64,000 nt of DNA from positions 1,178,001-1,242,000 of the forward strand of contig VUYT01000001.1 in the NCBI GenBank assembly GCA_008802785.1, written 5' to 3'. The position numbers were made by a program, and so were the translations under genes. The notes under the pieces are model-generated. The model made no database searches. It saw only the letters and a program-made list of their open reading frames with translations, and was not told the DNA's origin. Below, piece by piece: positions 24,850 to 35,201 of the stretch (position 1 is its first letter; the number at the start of each line of letters is the position of its first letter). Origin of the DNA: Symmetrospora coprosmae. Its lineage: Eukaryota > Basidiomycota > Cystobasidiomycetes > Symmetrosporaceae.

Positions 24850-26464
24850 TTAGATGCCGCGAGACGAAAAGTACAGCTGAATAGCTGGGTGAATAGAGCC
24901 CTTCTTCAGCCCCTGGAGGATCTGAGAGTACTCGTGTTTGGCGACCTTGGCTTTGATGAAGGTTCTGATGAAGCCCCGCTGGACGGACGAGGGCGCGAAG
25001 CTGTCGTTGGCGGAATTATCGACAATGATCTGTAGCGCGCGGGCAGCAAAGTCTAGCTTGAGTGTAAGGAGGTTGGTGTTGGGATCATGTGCAGCTCGGT
25101 GTCGAAGGTAGCCGACCTCGAGCTTTTCGAGCTTCTCCTCCAGCGCCCAGTGGACATTCACCTCTTCGTCCAGCAAACCCTGCTGTTGAGAAGTGATGGC
25201 TACTGCTCCGTTATTGATGAGTCCTTCGTAAAGATCGTTCATCTTCTCCCAACCACCGTGGCGACGCAGCCTTTCTCGCTCAAACTGACCCGACCATCCC
25301 TTCTTTGAACTCTCATGCCTCGCGCGCGTGGCCCTCGCCTTCTCCGCTGTGCCTGCAAGCCTGTCGATGTGGAGCTGGTGAAGCAGAGGCCCACCGTGCG
25401 ATCGAAAGGCAAGCGATCGAACAGACGCCGTCCTGTATCGCCGCCGGACCTGGTTCTCCTTGATGCCTTCGAGCTCTCTGTCGGTGACCTGCGAGAAAGC
25501 AGCGCAGTGTCGTGTATTAGCATCCCGTTGGGCTCCAATACGTACTCCGGCACCGGACTCACCTTGAACAGCTTCTTCGCCATCGTCTTTGTAACGTAAT
25601 CCTGGTTGACGTTGCCGACTAGGGTGGCCCTGAGCTGGTCTTTCGTCACCTTCAGGACCGCTAGATCGGATATGTCATCATCCACCCCATTCAGGTGCCT
25701 CGATACAATGGCTTCCATGATGGTCTCAGCTTCCGGCTTGTTGATCATCTTGAGCCAGGGCGGGTAGCAGAGAGCCTAACAGCAGGCATCAGCTCAGCAT
25801 GAATTGGTCAAACAGGTCATGAACTGCCTCACGCAGATCACGGCGACCGAGTAGATGTCCCTTAGCGACCTGCACACGCCCGACAATGCCAGATGGTCCT
25901 GCGGCTCGAGATCGGTAGCAAAGATCTTATCGAGGACATCGACCGGCAGGTCAAGGAAAGGAGAGCCTGAGTCGGAAACTGTGCTTGATGTGCTCGCGGC
26001 GGTGTCCTTCCATCTGACGATCTGACGAAGGAAAGAGGGGTGGGAGGTTCAGCATAATCGTCCCTGCTTCGACATACGTGTCATGGCTCGTCAACCTTAG
26101 GGACGACAGGCGCTTTCTTCTTCCTGATTTTGCCGCGCCTCCATTCGTATGCCTCTGGAATCGAGGGAATGACCGGGTTGAGGGGAAAGGGGGAATTGTC
26201 AAAGGCGATGAGGTGGTCGGCGAGACCAGAGTCGCACGCATTTGTCATCGCGACATCGGCGGCGGGTTGGCTTGACGGTACACTTGTAACTGTGTCATGC
26301 CTACTCGGCGCAAAGCCCTTCCACTTCAGATCTTCAATGGCGGCTGCGGAGGGGAGGTCCAGCGGAGGCGCGTCGAGGGTGAGGGCGGAGGGACCGCTGG
26401 CGTTAGCCGGCGCATGGCTGTCCTCAATGTCAGAGCTGTCGTCTTCTCGTGGTCTTTTCGTCAT
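24850..26464 (-). CDS. F-box protein with XPA-like C-terminal domain (copy A)
   Basis: About 469 aa; exons 26464-26096, 26021-25833, 25775-25563, 25488-24850. The first exon is low-complexity and acidic/Pro-rich, ending in a basic KIRKKKAPVVPK. Exon 2 encodes an F-box (FLDLPVDVLDKIFATDLEPQ, DHLALSGVCRSLRDIY), which should bind Skp1 in an SCF ubiquitin ligase. Exons 3-4 give YVTKTMAKKLFKVTDRELEG, then VRSLAFRSHGG and an Arg/Ala helix (IDRLAGTAEKARATRAR). This T-K-T-x-A-K...K-[VL]-[TK]-D...L order matches the DNA-binding C-terminal part of XPA, but the XPA zinc finger is absent. The rest (MNDLYEGLINNGAVAITSQQ, LEEKLEKLEVGYLRHRAAHD) is helical and unknown. A paralogue lies 309 bp upstream in the same orientation. 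XPA likeness is judged by eye from motif order. Confidence 0.78.
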
Positions 26465-26773
26465 GTTGTCCTTGCTGCAGAATCAAGGTGATCCAGGATG
26501 TGGTAGGAAGGAAAGAGGCGGAGGACGCGGAGAGCGGAGAAGAAGGACGCGTCGGGACGAACCAAACAGCCGCGCGGAGAGAAGAGGTCTGTTCCTAGAC
26601 AAAGCGCAAAGCTGGCAGGAAATAGTGTACAATGAGAATCGAGTGTAAGACACCGCATGCCCGTTCCCATCCCGTTCATCACAGCTGGAGACTATTCCGG
26701 CCAAACCCTCCCGACGAGTCCCATAAATCGCTATTAGAAGCATAGCGCAGTGAAGACCCCTGCTGCCCAGATA
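26465..26773. promoter_or_regulatory. Promoter between the two F-box/XPA-like genes
   Basis: A 309-bp spacer between the stop of copy B and the ATG of copy A. The plus strand is purine-rich at 26500-26580 (GAGAGCGGAGAAGAAGG type), so the sense strand of copy A has a pyrimidine-rich leader. No gene is supported. Confidence 0.5.
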
Positions 26774-28201
26774 CTACGTCCTCCTGGTAACTGTCCTACC
26801 TAAAGTCGCTCGCACCCTCGTGCTTCGGAGAGTGGCTGCCAGCTGCGCCACTTCGGCATCGGAAGGGATTGACTCCTTTGGTGCCCTCTGCTGTCGCGTA
26901 GCATTGGCCTTTGCGGCGGTCCTGGCTGCTTTATCCAGATGCTGCTTGTGGCCGACTGGTCCGCCGTGTACACGGAATGCCAGTCGGCGCAGAGCGGGGT
27001 GCGAGTAGTACGTGTGTCGCGCGTGCCCTCCGCCCATGATCTGCAGACGATGAGGCCTTATTGTCGCAATGTCCTTGTCGGTTACCTGCAGGGATGGAGC
27101 AAGAAGGAGGACATGAGTGAGGCTCGGCAGGACGATACGGCCGCGAACTGGCTCACCTTGTACGCCGACTTGGCGGCAGTTTTGCTCAGGGTGGAGTGTT
27201 GGCCCAGATCCGGTAGCGACAGGATTTGAGCCCGGAAGTCATCTTGCGTCGCAGCTCGCGTCTTGTATCGAAGCCGGAGAAGCGGATTCTGGGCGATGTC
27301 GCGAGGAGGCTCAGGCACAACCTCGTTTGCAAGCACATCCGTGCCGTCCAGATAGCGTGTGGCAATGGACCCAAGAACGACAGCCGAGGGCTGATCCGTA
27401 AGGTGGTTCAACTGGTGCTCGCTCACGACGGCCTATCACCAATCTAGATTGCGTCAGAGAAGCTATCTTGGATTATGCTTAGATGCATTCACCCACAGCG
27501 AGTACGGTCTTCGTGTAGACCTTACGAAGACCTTGGCAGACGCCAGAAATCGCCAGATGGTCCGTCGCTGTATAGTCCATCCCGAGGATCCGGTCGAGGA
27601 TGACGGGTGGCAGATTGAGGAGGGTCGAGTCGGCCTGTCCAACCGCAATTTCATTGACATCGGTATCCGCATTTTCCTGTCACCAGATACGAGACTTCAG
27701 CAGTTGACGTAACGGTATTAGCGGTGGGCGATGGGCATTCATTCACCACATCAGCAGCGACAGGGACATCAGGTGCAGCGGCAGCAGCGAGGGCCAGCAT
27801 GTCGGCTGAGGAGCAGCAGGAGAAAGCAATGTCAGGTGACGCAGGCATCTCGTGTCGGAAAGGCACCGGCACCTACCTGAAGTCGCCACGGAAAGCTCGA
27901 CCCCGTACCCATACGAATCTTCGAAACTGTCTGATGCACTGCTGGTGTCGGATGCATCTCGTTCAGGCAACGCATGGCCAAGACTGGCATTCCCGAAAGG
28001 GGCCGTCAAGACAAGTCCTCGCGTGGCGGACATAATGTAGAATGGCTCGTGGTAGGGAGGAGCAGGCGCCAATGGCGTACCCTGAGTAGTGTCAAGACCT
28101 AGGAGGTGATTGATGAGCCCTTGGGCGTCCGAAAGGACGCGAGGTGGTGTGGCGGGCTCCTCTCTGGAATTAAGGATGACCGGCGGCAAAAACGAAGTCA
28201 T
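26774..28201 (-). CDS. F-box protein with XPA-like C-terminal domain (copy B)
   Basis: About 383 aa; exons 28201-27877, 27805-27747, 27676-27497, 27432-27157, 27085-26774. The F-box is LLNLPPVILDRILGMDYTAT then DHLAISGVCQGLRKVYTKTV, clearly paralogous to copy A (LDLPVDVLDKIFATDLEP, DHLALSGVCRSLRDIY). The XPA-like part is STLSKTAAKSAYKVTDKDIA, then HPALRRLAFRVHGGPVGHKQ, then HLDKAARTAAKANATRQQ. The introns around the F-box exon and before VTD sit at the same places and phases as in copy A, which proves common origin. Copy B has an extra small Ala-rich exon (27747-27805) and lacks the last 130 residues of copy A, ending TLRSTRVRATLGRTVTRRT. The 59-nt exon is needed to keep frame and removes an in-frame stop. 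Confidence 0.76.
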
Positions 28202-28434
28202 TGCCAGACCAGTAAAGGCAGTTGTAGCGAGTGATCAGAGGACGAAGCGAATTGATAGCAGAAGTAAACTGCGAACACCGCATGGGCAGCCTTCTTACAC
28301 CCGAAGACCCGCTGCGGCTGGTCGATATCGGGATTTGGACTGGCAGCAATGCGGGCCACACTAGCCAGTCGGCGCCCGGAGGGCCAGGCCCGGACGAAGC
28401 AAGGCCCAGTCTGTATAGACCTAGGACCTAGGCT
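28202..28434. promoter_or_regulatory. Spacer upstream of F-box copy B
   Basis: A 233-bp region between the end of the flavoprotein gene and the start of F-box copy B, both on the minus strand. It must hold the promoter of copy B. No other feature is recognised. Confidence 0.45.
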
Positions 28435-30335
28435 CTAGTATGTGAAGTCTTCGTAATCAGAGGTGGCGTCCTGCGGCAACCACTCGAGGATGACCTTTCG
28501 AAAGGCTGGCGAAGTGCACAATTGCCAATGCCGCACGCCCTGGACCGCTTGAATATCGTCCTTCTGTAGCCTGCGTCTCTCTGCGCCCATACCAAGCGCA
28601 TTTAGCTTATCGACACTCGCCTCCGTACTGCCTGTGAGGAATAGACGCGTAGACGGCGCGAGTGCAGGGCAGCTGTGGACGAAGTCGAGCACGAGGTCGA
28701 CGTCCCGTGCCTGAAGTGTCCATAGCAAGGTGATGTCCTGTGGAACCAGGTCTGCTGCTACGGCGAGTAGCGGTGTGATGCCAACGCCGCTTGCCACGAA
28801 CGCCATCTTGCCATGAGCCGTCTCTCCCTCCGCGTGCTTGATCGTGAAATCACCGCCGAAGCCCCGAAGGACAGCCTCTACCGCTATTCCCTTCTCTGCT
28901 CTGTCGAAGAGATACTCTGTGACTCTGCCGACTTTGCGTATGGTGATCTCGAAATGGAAGGACTGGGCTGACGGCGGGGAAGAGATGGTGAATGTGCGGA
29001 TGAAGTCGTCGTTGATAAGCTGAGGATCGTCGTCCTTCATGTGCGAGTAGCCGTGGTAAAGTGCAGCTGAGAAGTCAAGCGCAGCCCACTGGCCGGGTCT
29101 GTGCACGACGTTCGAGGTAGGCGAGTCCTCCGCGAAGGCGAACCTAAAGCGGGCCACTGTTGGCGTGATTCGAGTGTACTTGACCAGCTTGACAGTCGGG
29201 AATGACTGGCTGCTGTCGGCTACTGGCACATTTCCCTTCCTCTCGCTGACAAGCGGGCGCACAGGCGGGTTGTACGGCGACGGCTGGAGGTCCTGACCTC
29301 GGAAAGCGAGGCCCTCGCAGACATGTCTGGCAACGACAACTGAGAAGACGACTGCGAGATTCGAGTGAGGTATGACGTCGGCGGCTTTCTGGCCCACGAG
29401 GACGTCGGTCGTTCCGGTAAGGAAGAGGACATTGCCCGTCGCGAACTGCGGGATGACAATGCCAGCTCGTGGATTGGATATCAGATTACCCAGCGTCTGG
29501 TAGAGTCGGTTCCCGCTGTACTCTGGCCATATAAGCTTCGTGGGACCGGACTCATCCCGCATTACGCGGACGAAACCAGCTGGACCGCCGCGATGATTAG
29601 TGTCGCCGTCCAAGTCGCCTTCCTGGAACGACGAGATGAAGAAGGTGTCAGCACCCTGGACGAGCTTGATGGCTTCATCGGACAGCTGGGAGGAGTCCGA
29701 GATGAGTTGCGCGCCGGCTGTAGATGCTGGCGTGATGTCTTTGGCGTTCAGGTACTTCGGACAATTGCCTGCGAGGTGTTGAAGCGGTGTCAGCTTCGTT
29801 GAAGGCACAGGCGGGCATGATCGTACGCACCAAGACTTTGCTCAATACCGACGATCAACTGTGCAACAGCAGTCGCTCGCCCTTCTTCGTCTTCTCCACT
29901 TCCAAGCGCTCCCGCTACTGCACGCCCGAACAGCTTGACCCGCTTGCGGCTCTCGAGGTCGATGGACAAGGCTGACACCATCTTCCCTCGGAGACCCTCC
30001 CTCATCCCGCCTCCGGCGTTCTGTGATACGGTGCCGAGGAGCTGCTCGACGACCGGATCGTACTTGCCGTCTACGTCGACCTTGACGGCAATGTGGTTGT
30101 CGAGCTGCGGCAGTGCGCGGCCGAAGCCGGCGTCCCCACCCCAGATCGAGGCCCATGGCCGGCCTTTCTCGTCGAGGGTACCGATGGCCAGCAAGGGAGC
30201 CCTCTGGAGCATAGCAGCCGCTTGACTGCTTAGTCGTGGCACAGACGGATTGTCCAGTCCAGGGAAGTTCATCAGTTCGTGCATGCGCTTCTCGCCATCG
30301 TGCCAGGGCTGCTCGGCGAAGATGACTGCTGCCAT
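28435..30335 (-). CDS. Fused pyridoxamine-5'-phosphate-oxidase-like and ferredoxin-reductase-type flavoprotein
   Basis: About 612 aa; exons 30335-29831 and 29768-28435. The N-terminal half is a split-barrel FMN-binding (PNPOx-like) domain: FHDG-type start (AEQPWHDGEKRMHELM), LLAIGTLDEKGRPWASIWGG, the GNCPKYLNAKDI signature spanning the splice, GADTFFISSFQ, GGPAGFVRV, LIWPEYSGNRLYQTLGNL and NPRAGIVIPQF. The C-terminal half is an NAD(P)/FAD reductase module: RPGQWAALDFSAAL (flavin-binding stretch), FIRTFTISSPPS, GKMAFVASGVGITPLLAV (the GxGxxP-like nucleotide loop) and TLLWTLQARDVDL. The extreme C-terminus lacks a [2Fe-2S] ferredoxin cysteine set. Likely a self-contained oxidoreductase moving electrons from NAD(P)H via FAD to an FMN-type domain; the substrate is unknown. 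Confidence 0.83.
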
Positions 30336-30765
30336 TGCGTCTATTGGGGGTCAGAGGCGGGTGCTAGGCCTCAGCAGCGTGTACTCGAAATCTCAGCTGC
30401 TAGAAGTAGGTAAGATCTAGAGGCAGATCAAGCGTCGAGCAGAGTGGAGGCGAGAAAGAGAGGCAGTCTTCTACGTCAGGGACGAGACCCAGCCGCGGCC
30501 CGAAGGCACGTGTCGCCTCTTCAGCGGAGCTCTCAGCGCCGTGGCGGCCTTCCCAGCTCTTGTAAAGCACTTGAGACAGGAGCGTCTACGCAGACATTGC
30601 GCAGAAGAGTTGGAGACGACAGTGTTCGTGAGCGGATGAGGCGCGTCTCCGTGTGTCTGAGGAGCTAAGGAGCAGCCACAAGCTATGGGCAGGCAAAGGC
30701 AGGATGGGATGTCGCGACACGGAGAGCTGGGATGGACGGGAGGTATACCTAGCAGCGCTATCAAG
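30336..30765. promoter_or_regulatory. Promoter of the flavoprotein gene and 3' flank of the bHLH gene
   Basis: 430 bp between two minus-strand genes. The long minus frame across it (30471-31250) is an unspliced shadow that starts in bHLH exon 2. No gene of its own is supported. Confidence 0.5.
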
Positions 30766-32283
30766 CTATGAACGCTTGGCTCTGGACCTGCCTCTAGCAC
30801 GGACTGATGTACCGCGCGGATCCGCAGCGTGCGTCCCATTCTGACCGAGAGGCATTCCCGAGGAAGCAGCGCCCGTCGCGCTGGTATGGTCTTCAACCTG
30901 CCCAGCTGTAGCTTCCAGGAGTGCGTCAAATTCCTTCTTCCAGTGCTCAGCATCAGCTCGAGCCTGCTTGAGGGCTCCGGCGGCATACTCGAGCTATAAG
31001 AAAGCGGCTCAGCCCTCCGCGCTCTGCGATCAGGACTCAACGTCGGCAGCGACAAGCTCACCACCCTGCTCTTCGGAAGCTTTTGTATCTCGGGCGGCAG
31101 AAGGCCACGGATCTCGATGAAGGCGAGGCTGAGGGCATCCCTTCGCTTCCTCTCGGATGCGAGGCGGTCATCCCGTCGGTACCGGATATTCATGCCTACA
31201 TCGAAGGCTCGCGTGTCGGCAAACTCCTGCGCGCAGTGGAAGATGGTCACGATTGTTCAGCTGTGGAGCTGCGGTCGTTGAGTGCCTTACCGGGAAGGCA
31301 CCCACCGACTCGTCCGCATCATCCTCTCCAGGCATCGCCGTCGGCATCTTGACCGCGAGCCTCTTTACCTTCCTCTTGCTGCTTGCATTCAGGCCACCGA
31401 CGATGGTGGACGGCTTAGTCTCGACGTTCCCAGACTCGTCGCCCGACATCTCTTCATCCCCCTGACCCTGTGTCTCCAGCTGTCCCAAGCTGTCCAGGCT
31501 TGGAGCGCTCATCGGCTTCAATGCATGTTCAGGCGTCGCTCCCCTGGTGCTCTGTCCTCTGTCGAAGTGAGGCGGGGCCGAAGGTGCCCGCTCTCCACTC
31601 AGGAGCGCCTTCGGATCGACAGTGGTCTCACCGAAGACGTGCGGCCCACCCGCGCCCCAGTCGAATGGCATGACGGGTTGGCCAAAGTGGACCATGGGCG
31701 GCTTCCCGGACCAGCCTTGGTGTCCTCCGTCAGGTGCTTGATGGCCGTAGAAGCGGTACTGACGAGGGTCCGGCTGGTAGTAGTGTGGAGGATACGGCAG
31801 CATTGGAACATCACCTGCGCTGCCGGACGAGTAGTAGCCCGCCTCATTCGTGGGAGATGCGGGACTCATGAGGGAGGACGAGGACGAGCTGAACCAGGTC
31901 GAGTCGTAGATGGACGAGTCTCCTGAAGCATAGCGGGAGCGCTGACCGCCTCCATGGACAGCAACGCTGCCATGCTGAGGCCTGGATGCGTTGCTTCCGT
32001 CGGAGTCGTGCGGGGCGATGGCCGCTGAGAGGCCGTGGATAGGCGAGAAGGCCGGCTGCTGTTGCTGATGTAGCTGATGGTGGGAGTAGAACGAAGCTCT
32101 GACGTGATCTGCGGAGGCGTTCGACGCTCGCTTGACGGCGCCTGAGTGGCTTTCGGAAGCACCGCTGTCGGACCGGACAAAAGCGTCAAATGGGGTCAGG
32201 GATATCGACGTCCTTGTGGCGGTAGCTGCAGTGGACGTCAAAGGTACGTACGATCCTGGCTGGGTAGGCTTGTCGGAGGTCAT
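30766..32283 (-). CDS. Basic helix-loop-helix transcription factor
   Basis: About 461 aa; exons 32283-31291, 31226-31062, 30993-30766. The first 330 residues are low-complexity (Ser, Gln, His, Pro, Gly; LHQQQQPAFSP, STWFSSSSSS). A basic nuclear-localisation-like KRKVKRLAVKMP follows. The DNA-binding basic region is RYRRDDRLASERKRR with the E-box-reading Glu and the following Arg in place. Helix 1 is RDALSLAFIEIRGLLP; the loop reads PEIQKLPKSRV, and helix 2 begins after the last intron (LEYAAGALKQARADAEHWKK), running on as a heptad coil (a bHLH-zipper-like extension). Helix 2 lacks the usual KxxIL start, so the exact loop is uncertain. The frame is open upstream of the ATG at 32283; no homology supports a longer N-terminus. 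Confidence 0.85.
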
Positions 32284-33321
32284 TCTCTGCAAAGCGGTGA
32301 GGTGGATGTGGGCAACGGGTGGGGACTTTGAAGATCGAGGGCAGAGCAGCACGACCAGGGTTGAGCTGACAAGTGAGAAGAGCAAAGCAGAGGAGAGACG
32401 AGACGAGACGAGACGAGAAGAGGAACTGATGGAGGCCAGGGAACGTTGCATTTTAGCGTTCGGACGATGGCTTGCGCAGTCGAAGCCCGGCATCGATGCC
32501 GTCGTCGATAGGAGGCATCTCTGCTCCGACGGGCCAAACAATGCCACGGCACGGATGCTCTCAAACATCGCGTGTCATGGATAGCAGCACGCATGGCGAG
32601 GCGTGGCGATGTCACGTATGGGGTGCGCCACGACATGCCACGCATGTGCGTGCAGTGTGTGCACTCCGAGGCTGATGCACCTGCCGGGACAATGTGCAGC
32701 TGCGCAGACAATGTCAGCGCTAGAACAGAGTTCCGTCTGTCGGGACCCGCGTAGGTTTCGGTAGCCAGACGAGAAACAGACAGTAGGCAAGAAGCGAGGT
32801 CCGCGGGAGGGTGGAGGGAGCGCGAGCTGAAAGCGTCTAGCATGTCAGGCGTGTCAATGGGTCGGATCGTCTCATTAAGCTTCGTCAGGAGTACAGGGTG
32901 GTGTTACAAAGAAGCGAGGTTCGTGTCTATGCAGGGTGGAGGTGAAGAAAGGGGCATTTGCTGCAGACCCCGTGTTGTATGCGTGCGATAATGGGAAGGG
33001 CAGCATAAAGCGGCGAAAGGGAAGGAAGATACGAAGAGACGTCCGTTGCGCTGAAGCGAAGAGCCCCTCTGCCCATAGTAAACACCTAAGCGTAGCCGTA
33101 CGGTCCAGCTGTTGAGGTCGTTCGAAAGTCGCCGAAGTTCCGGGACAGGGTATGTTGAATGTGGTTCGTTGTTGAGGCCAGAGTCCGTTGAAGAAGAGCA
33201 AATGCAGAAGAGCAGGAAAGCAAGAGCAACGGGTACTCAGAGCAATCCCCCCAGCCTAGCCCCGTTCTCGTTGTGTCGAGTGGTTGCGTCGGTCGTTTCG
33301 GGAAGAGGGAAAGGAGGAGGC
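32284..33321. promoter_or_regulatory. Promoter of the bHLH gene and 3' flank of the four-TM gene
   Basis: About 1 kb without a supported gene; a long upstream region fits a regulated transcription factor. It contains an AGACG pentamer array (32394-32418). A minus frame with C-terminal LSRNFGDFRTTSTAGPYGY (33086-33334) could be an alternative last exon of the four-TM gene. Confidence 0.5.
32394..32418. repeat. Pentamer tandem repeat (AGACG)n
   Basis: About five copies of AGACG, lying 110-135 bp upstream of the bHLH start codon, likely in its 5' leader. Confidence 0.8.
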
Positions 33322-34525
33322 TTATGCTCTCCACATACCGGAGTCCTTGTTGACCATCTGATACGAGTGCCTGATCCGTGCGAGCATTCTCCAGTCGAGG
33401 AAGTATGCTGTGGGCGGAGAAGAGGGCCGTGATCAGCTACACGGACGGAGAGAATCGTCACGGTCTGGAGTAATATTGGTGGTTTCACCGTAGAGCAGGA
33501 GAACCAGGTCGACAATCAAACAGAAGGCAAAGGTGAGGTACGTCTGATGTACCCCGATATCGCAGAACTTGCTCGGGAGCAACGTCCCGGTCGCGGTGTC
33601 GTCCGTAAAGGTGAGATTCTGCTCGATGTTGGTCGAGTTCCATTGCTGCCCTGCATTGGCACATTCCCATTCGATGCGCTCTTTCCGGTAGTTGAGTTGA
33701 AAGATCTAGAAGACGTCCAGATTGTCAGCCTGCTCAAGCGTCGCCAACGTGAAATGCTTCGATTCACCATGAAGCCGCCTCGGACGGCAGCGACAATGAC
33801 CAGAATAGGCAGCAAGACGAAAGCGATCCGGATGATGAAGTAGGATTGCTGTAGGTGTCCAAGTAAGTGGCGACATGGCACATTTAGTGTCGGGCCTGCT
33901 TCTCCCTGTCGTCGCCCAGGCTAACTCACGTTCGAGAAGCCGATGGCAGCGATAAGGACAGCGGCAGCGATTGCCATCGCAATACCTCCGTAGATCTGCC
34001 TGCAATCGCAGAGAGCATTGTCAGATGAGGATGGGCGAGCGCTGAGGAGTGGGGAAGGAGACAAACGGCTCAAACTCCTGAAAAGGGTGCATGTAACAGT
34101 TCAGCGGGGCCTAGTCGGTTGAGGAAAGAGACGTCGTCTACTCACGACGAAGTAGAAGGTCGTCCCGTACATGAAGAGGAACACTCCTCCTGCAATCCTG
34201 CGAAGTGCGAAGTGGTGGCGAGAGGCTGCTCAGGGCACCGCTTCCGATCCATCTGCGGCCGGTGAGTTGGCCATTGCTCACTGATATAGGGCAATGAAGG
34301 CCAGGAGGGCCATCCCGCCTGCCCTCAACGGAAAGACCAGCAAGCTGTCGAGGGCATCGAGCAATGCGTGCGGATAGGAGGTGGGCCAGCTTTGGTCAGC
34401 ACGTGACGCCCAGCATAGACGCCGGCGAGGGAGGGCAGAGGCCAGCGATTGTGCTGCTGTAGACTCGAGCAGCCGAGCACAGTGCAGGTCACTGCTGCCA
34501 TCACTCACCAGTTGTCGCACCACAT
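33322..34525 (-). CDS. Tetraspan-like membrane protein of unknown function
   Basis: About 213 aa assembled from eight small exons: 34525-34509, 34389-34282, 34197-34146, 34077-34067, 33999-33930, 33848-33768, 33705-33489, 33407-33322. Hydrophobic segments: LLVFPLRAGGMALLAFIALY plus IAGGVFLFMYGTTFYFV, then IYGGIAMAIAAAVLIAAIGF, IIRIAFVLLPILVIVAAVRG, and TYLTFAFCLIVDLVLLLYAY. The loop before the last segment (about 55 aa) carries RKERIEWECANAGQQW, two N-glycosylation sequons and a second Cys (PSKFCDIGV), like the large extracellular loop of a tetraspan protein. The end reads YFLDWRMLARIRHSYQMVN. The 11-nt exon has an unusual donor (GTTTGT) and may be drawn slightly wrong; a different last exon is possible. 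I do not recognise the family. Confidence 0.65.
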
Positions 34526-35201
34526 CGTAGCTCAGCTATCGCGCGAGAGAGAGGGAAGGGGTGGTCCAGCGGAGCCCGCGTTCGCTCGCGGCACGCGCAA
34601 AGAGGGTGTCGCAGCGAGGAGCGCGACGAGGGAGTGTCAGAAAGGAAGTCGGCGCAAGTGCGCAGGCGAGTGCGAGAGGCGTCAGATGAGGGACAATGCG
34701 GATATAGTCGTGGTGAGAGAGAGCGAGAGGACGGCGTTGGGCGGCCGGTGTGTGTTGCCCGTCCTTCCGCACATTCTCAACCGGTCCGCCTTTGGACCGT
34801 TTCGCTGGACCTCCTGTCAGTACGCGGCCACGAGTGTGAGCAAACAGGAGGAGGGGCAGAGGCGCTGCGGATCGAGATCTCTGGGTCCGTATTGCGAGAA
34901 GCCCACGTTCGTCTTGGTGTTGGTACAACGACAAGCGAGACGGAGGTGACGGCGGCTACACTGCTATAGCTTACAACTGCTGATAAGGCGGTCAGTGGCG
35001 GGAAAGACGAAGGGCACAGACTGACCGACAACTTCCCTGCTCTTGCTGTGTCCGGGGGAGATGTTGGCAGATGAGACATGTCGTAATGGCATCGGCTCTC
35101 AAGGCCGGCCATGCCTGGCGAGCTGTTGGCGATAGAGGCGGCTTCGGTCGCTCCGTGCAGCGAGGATAGGACATTCGCTGCTGGAGCATCGCACAACGTG
35201 C
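34526..35201. promoter_or_regulatory. Promoter of the four-TM gene and 3' flank of the XPT1-like gene
   Basis: 676 bp. Frames on both strands (34449-34949 +, 34536-34934 -, 34777-35205 -) overlap each other with no domain and are read as chance. Plus strand 34540-34680 is purine-rich (GAGAGAGAGGGAAGGGG type). Confidence 0.5.
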
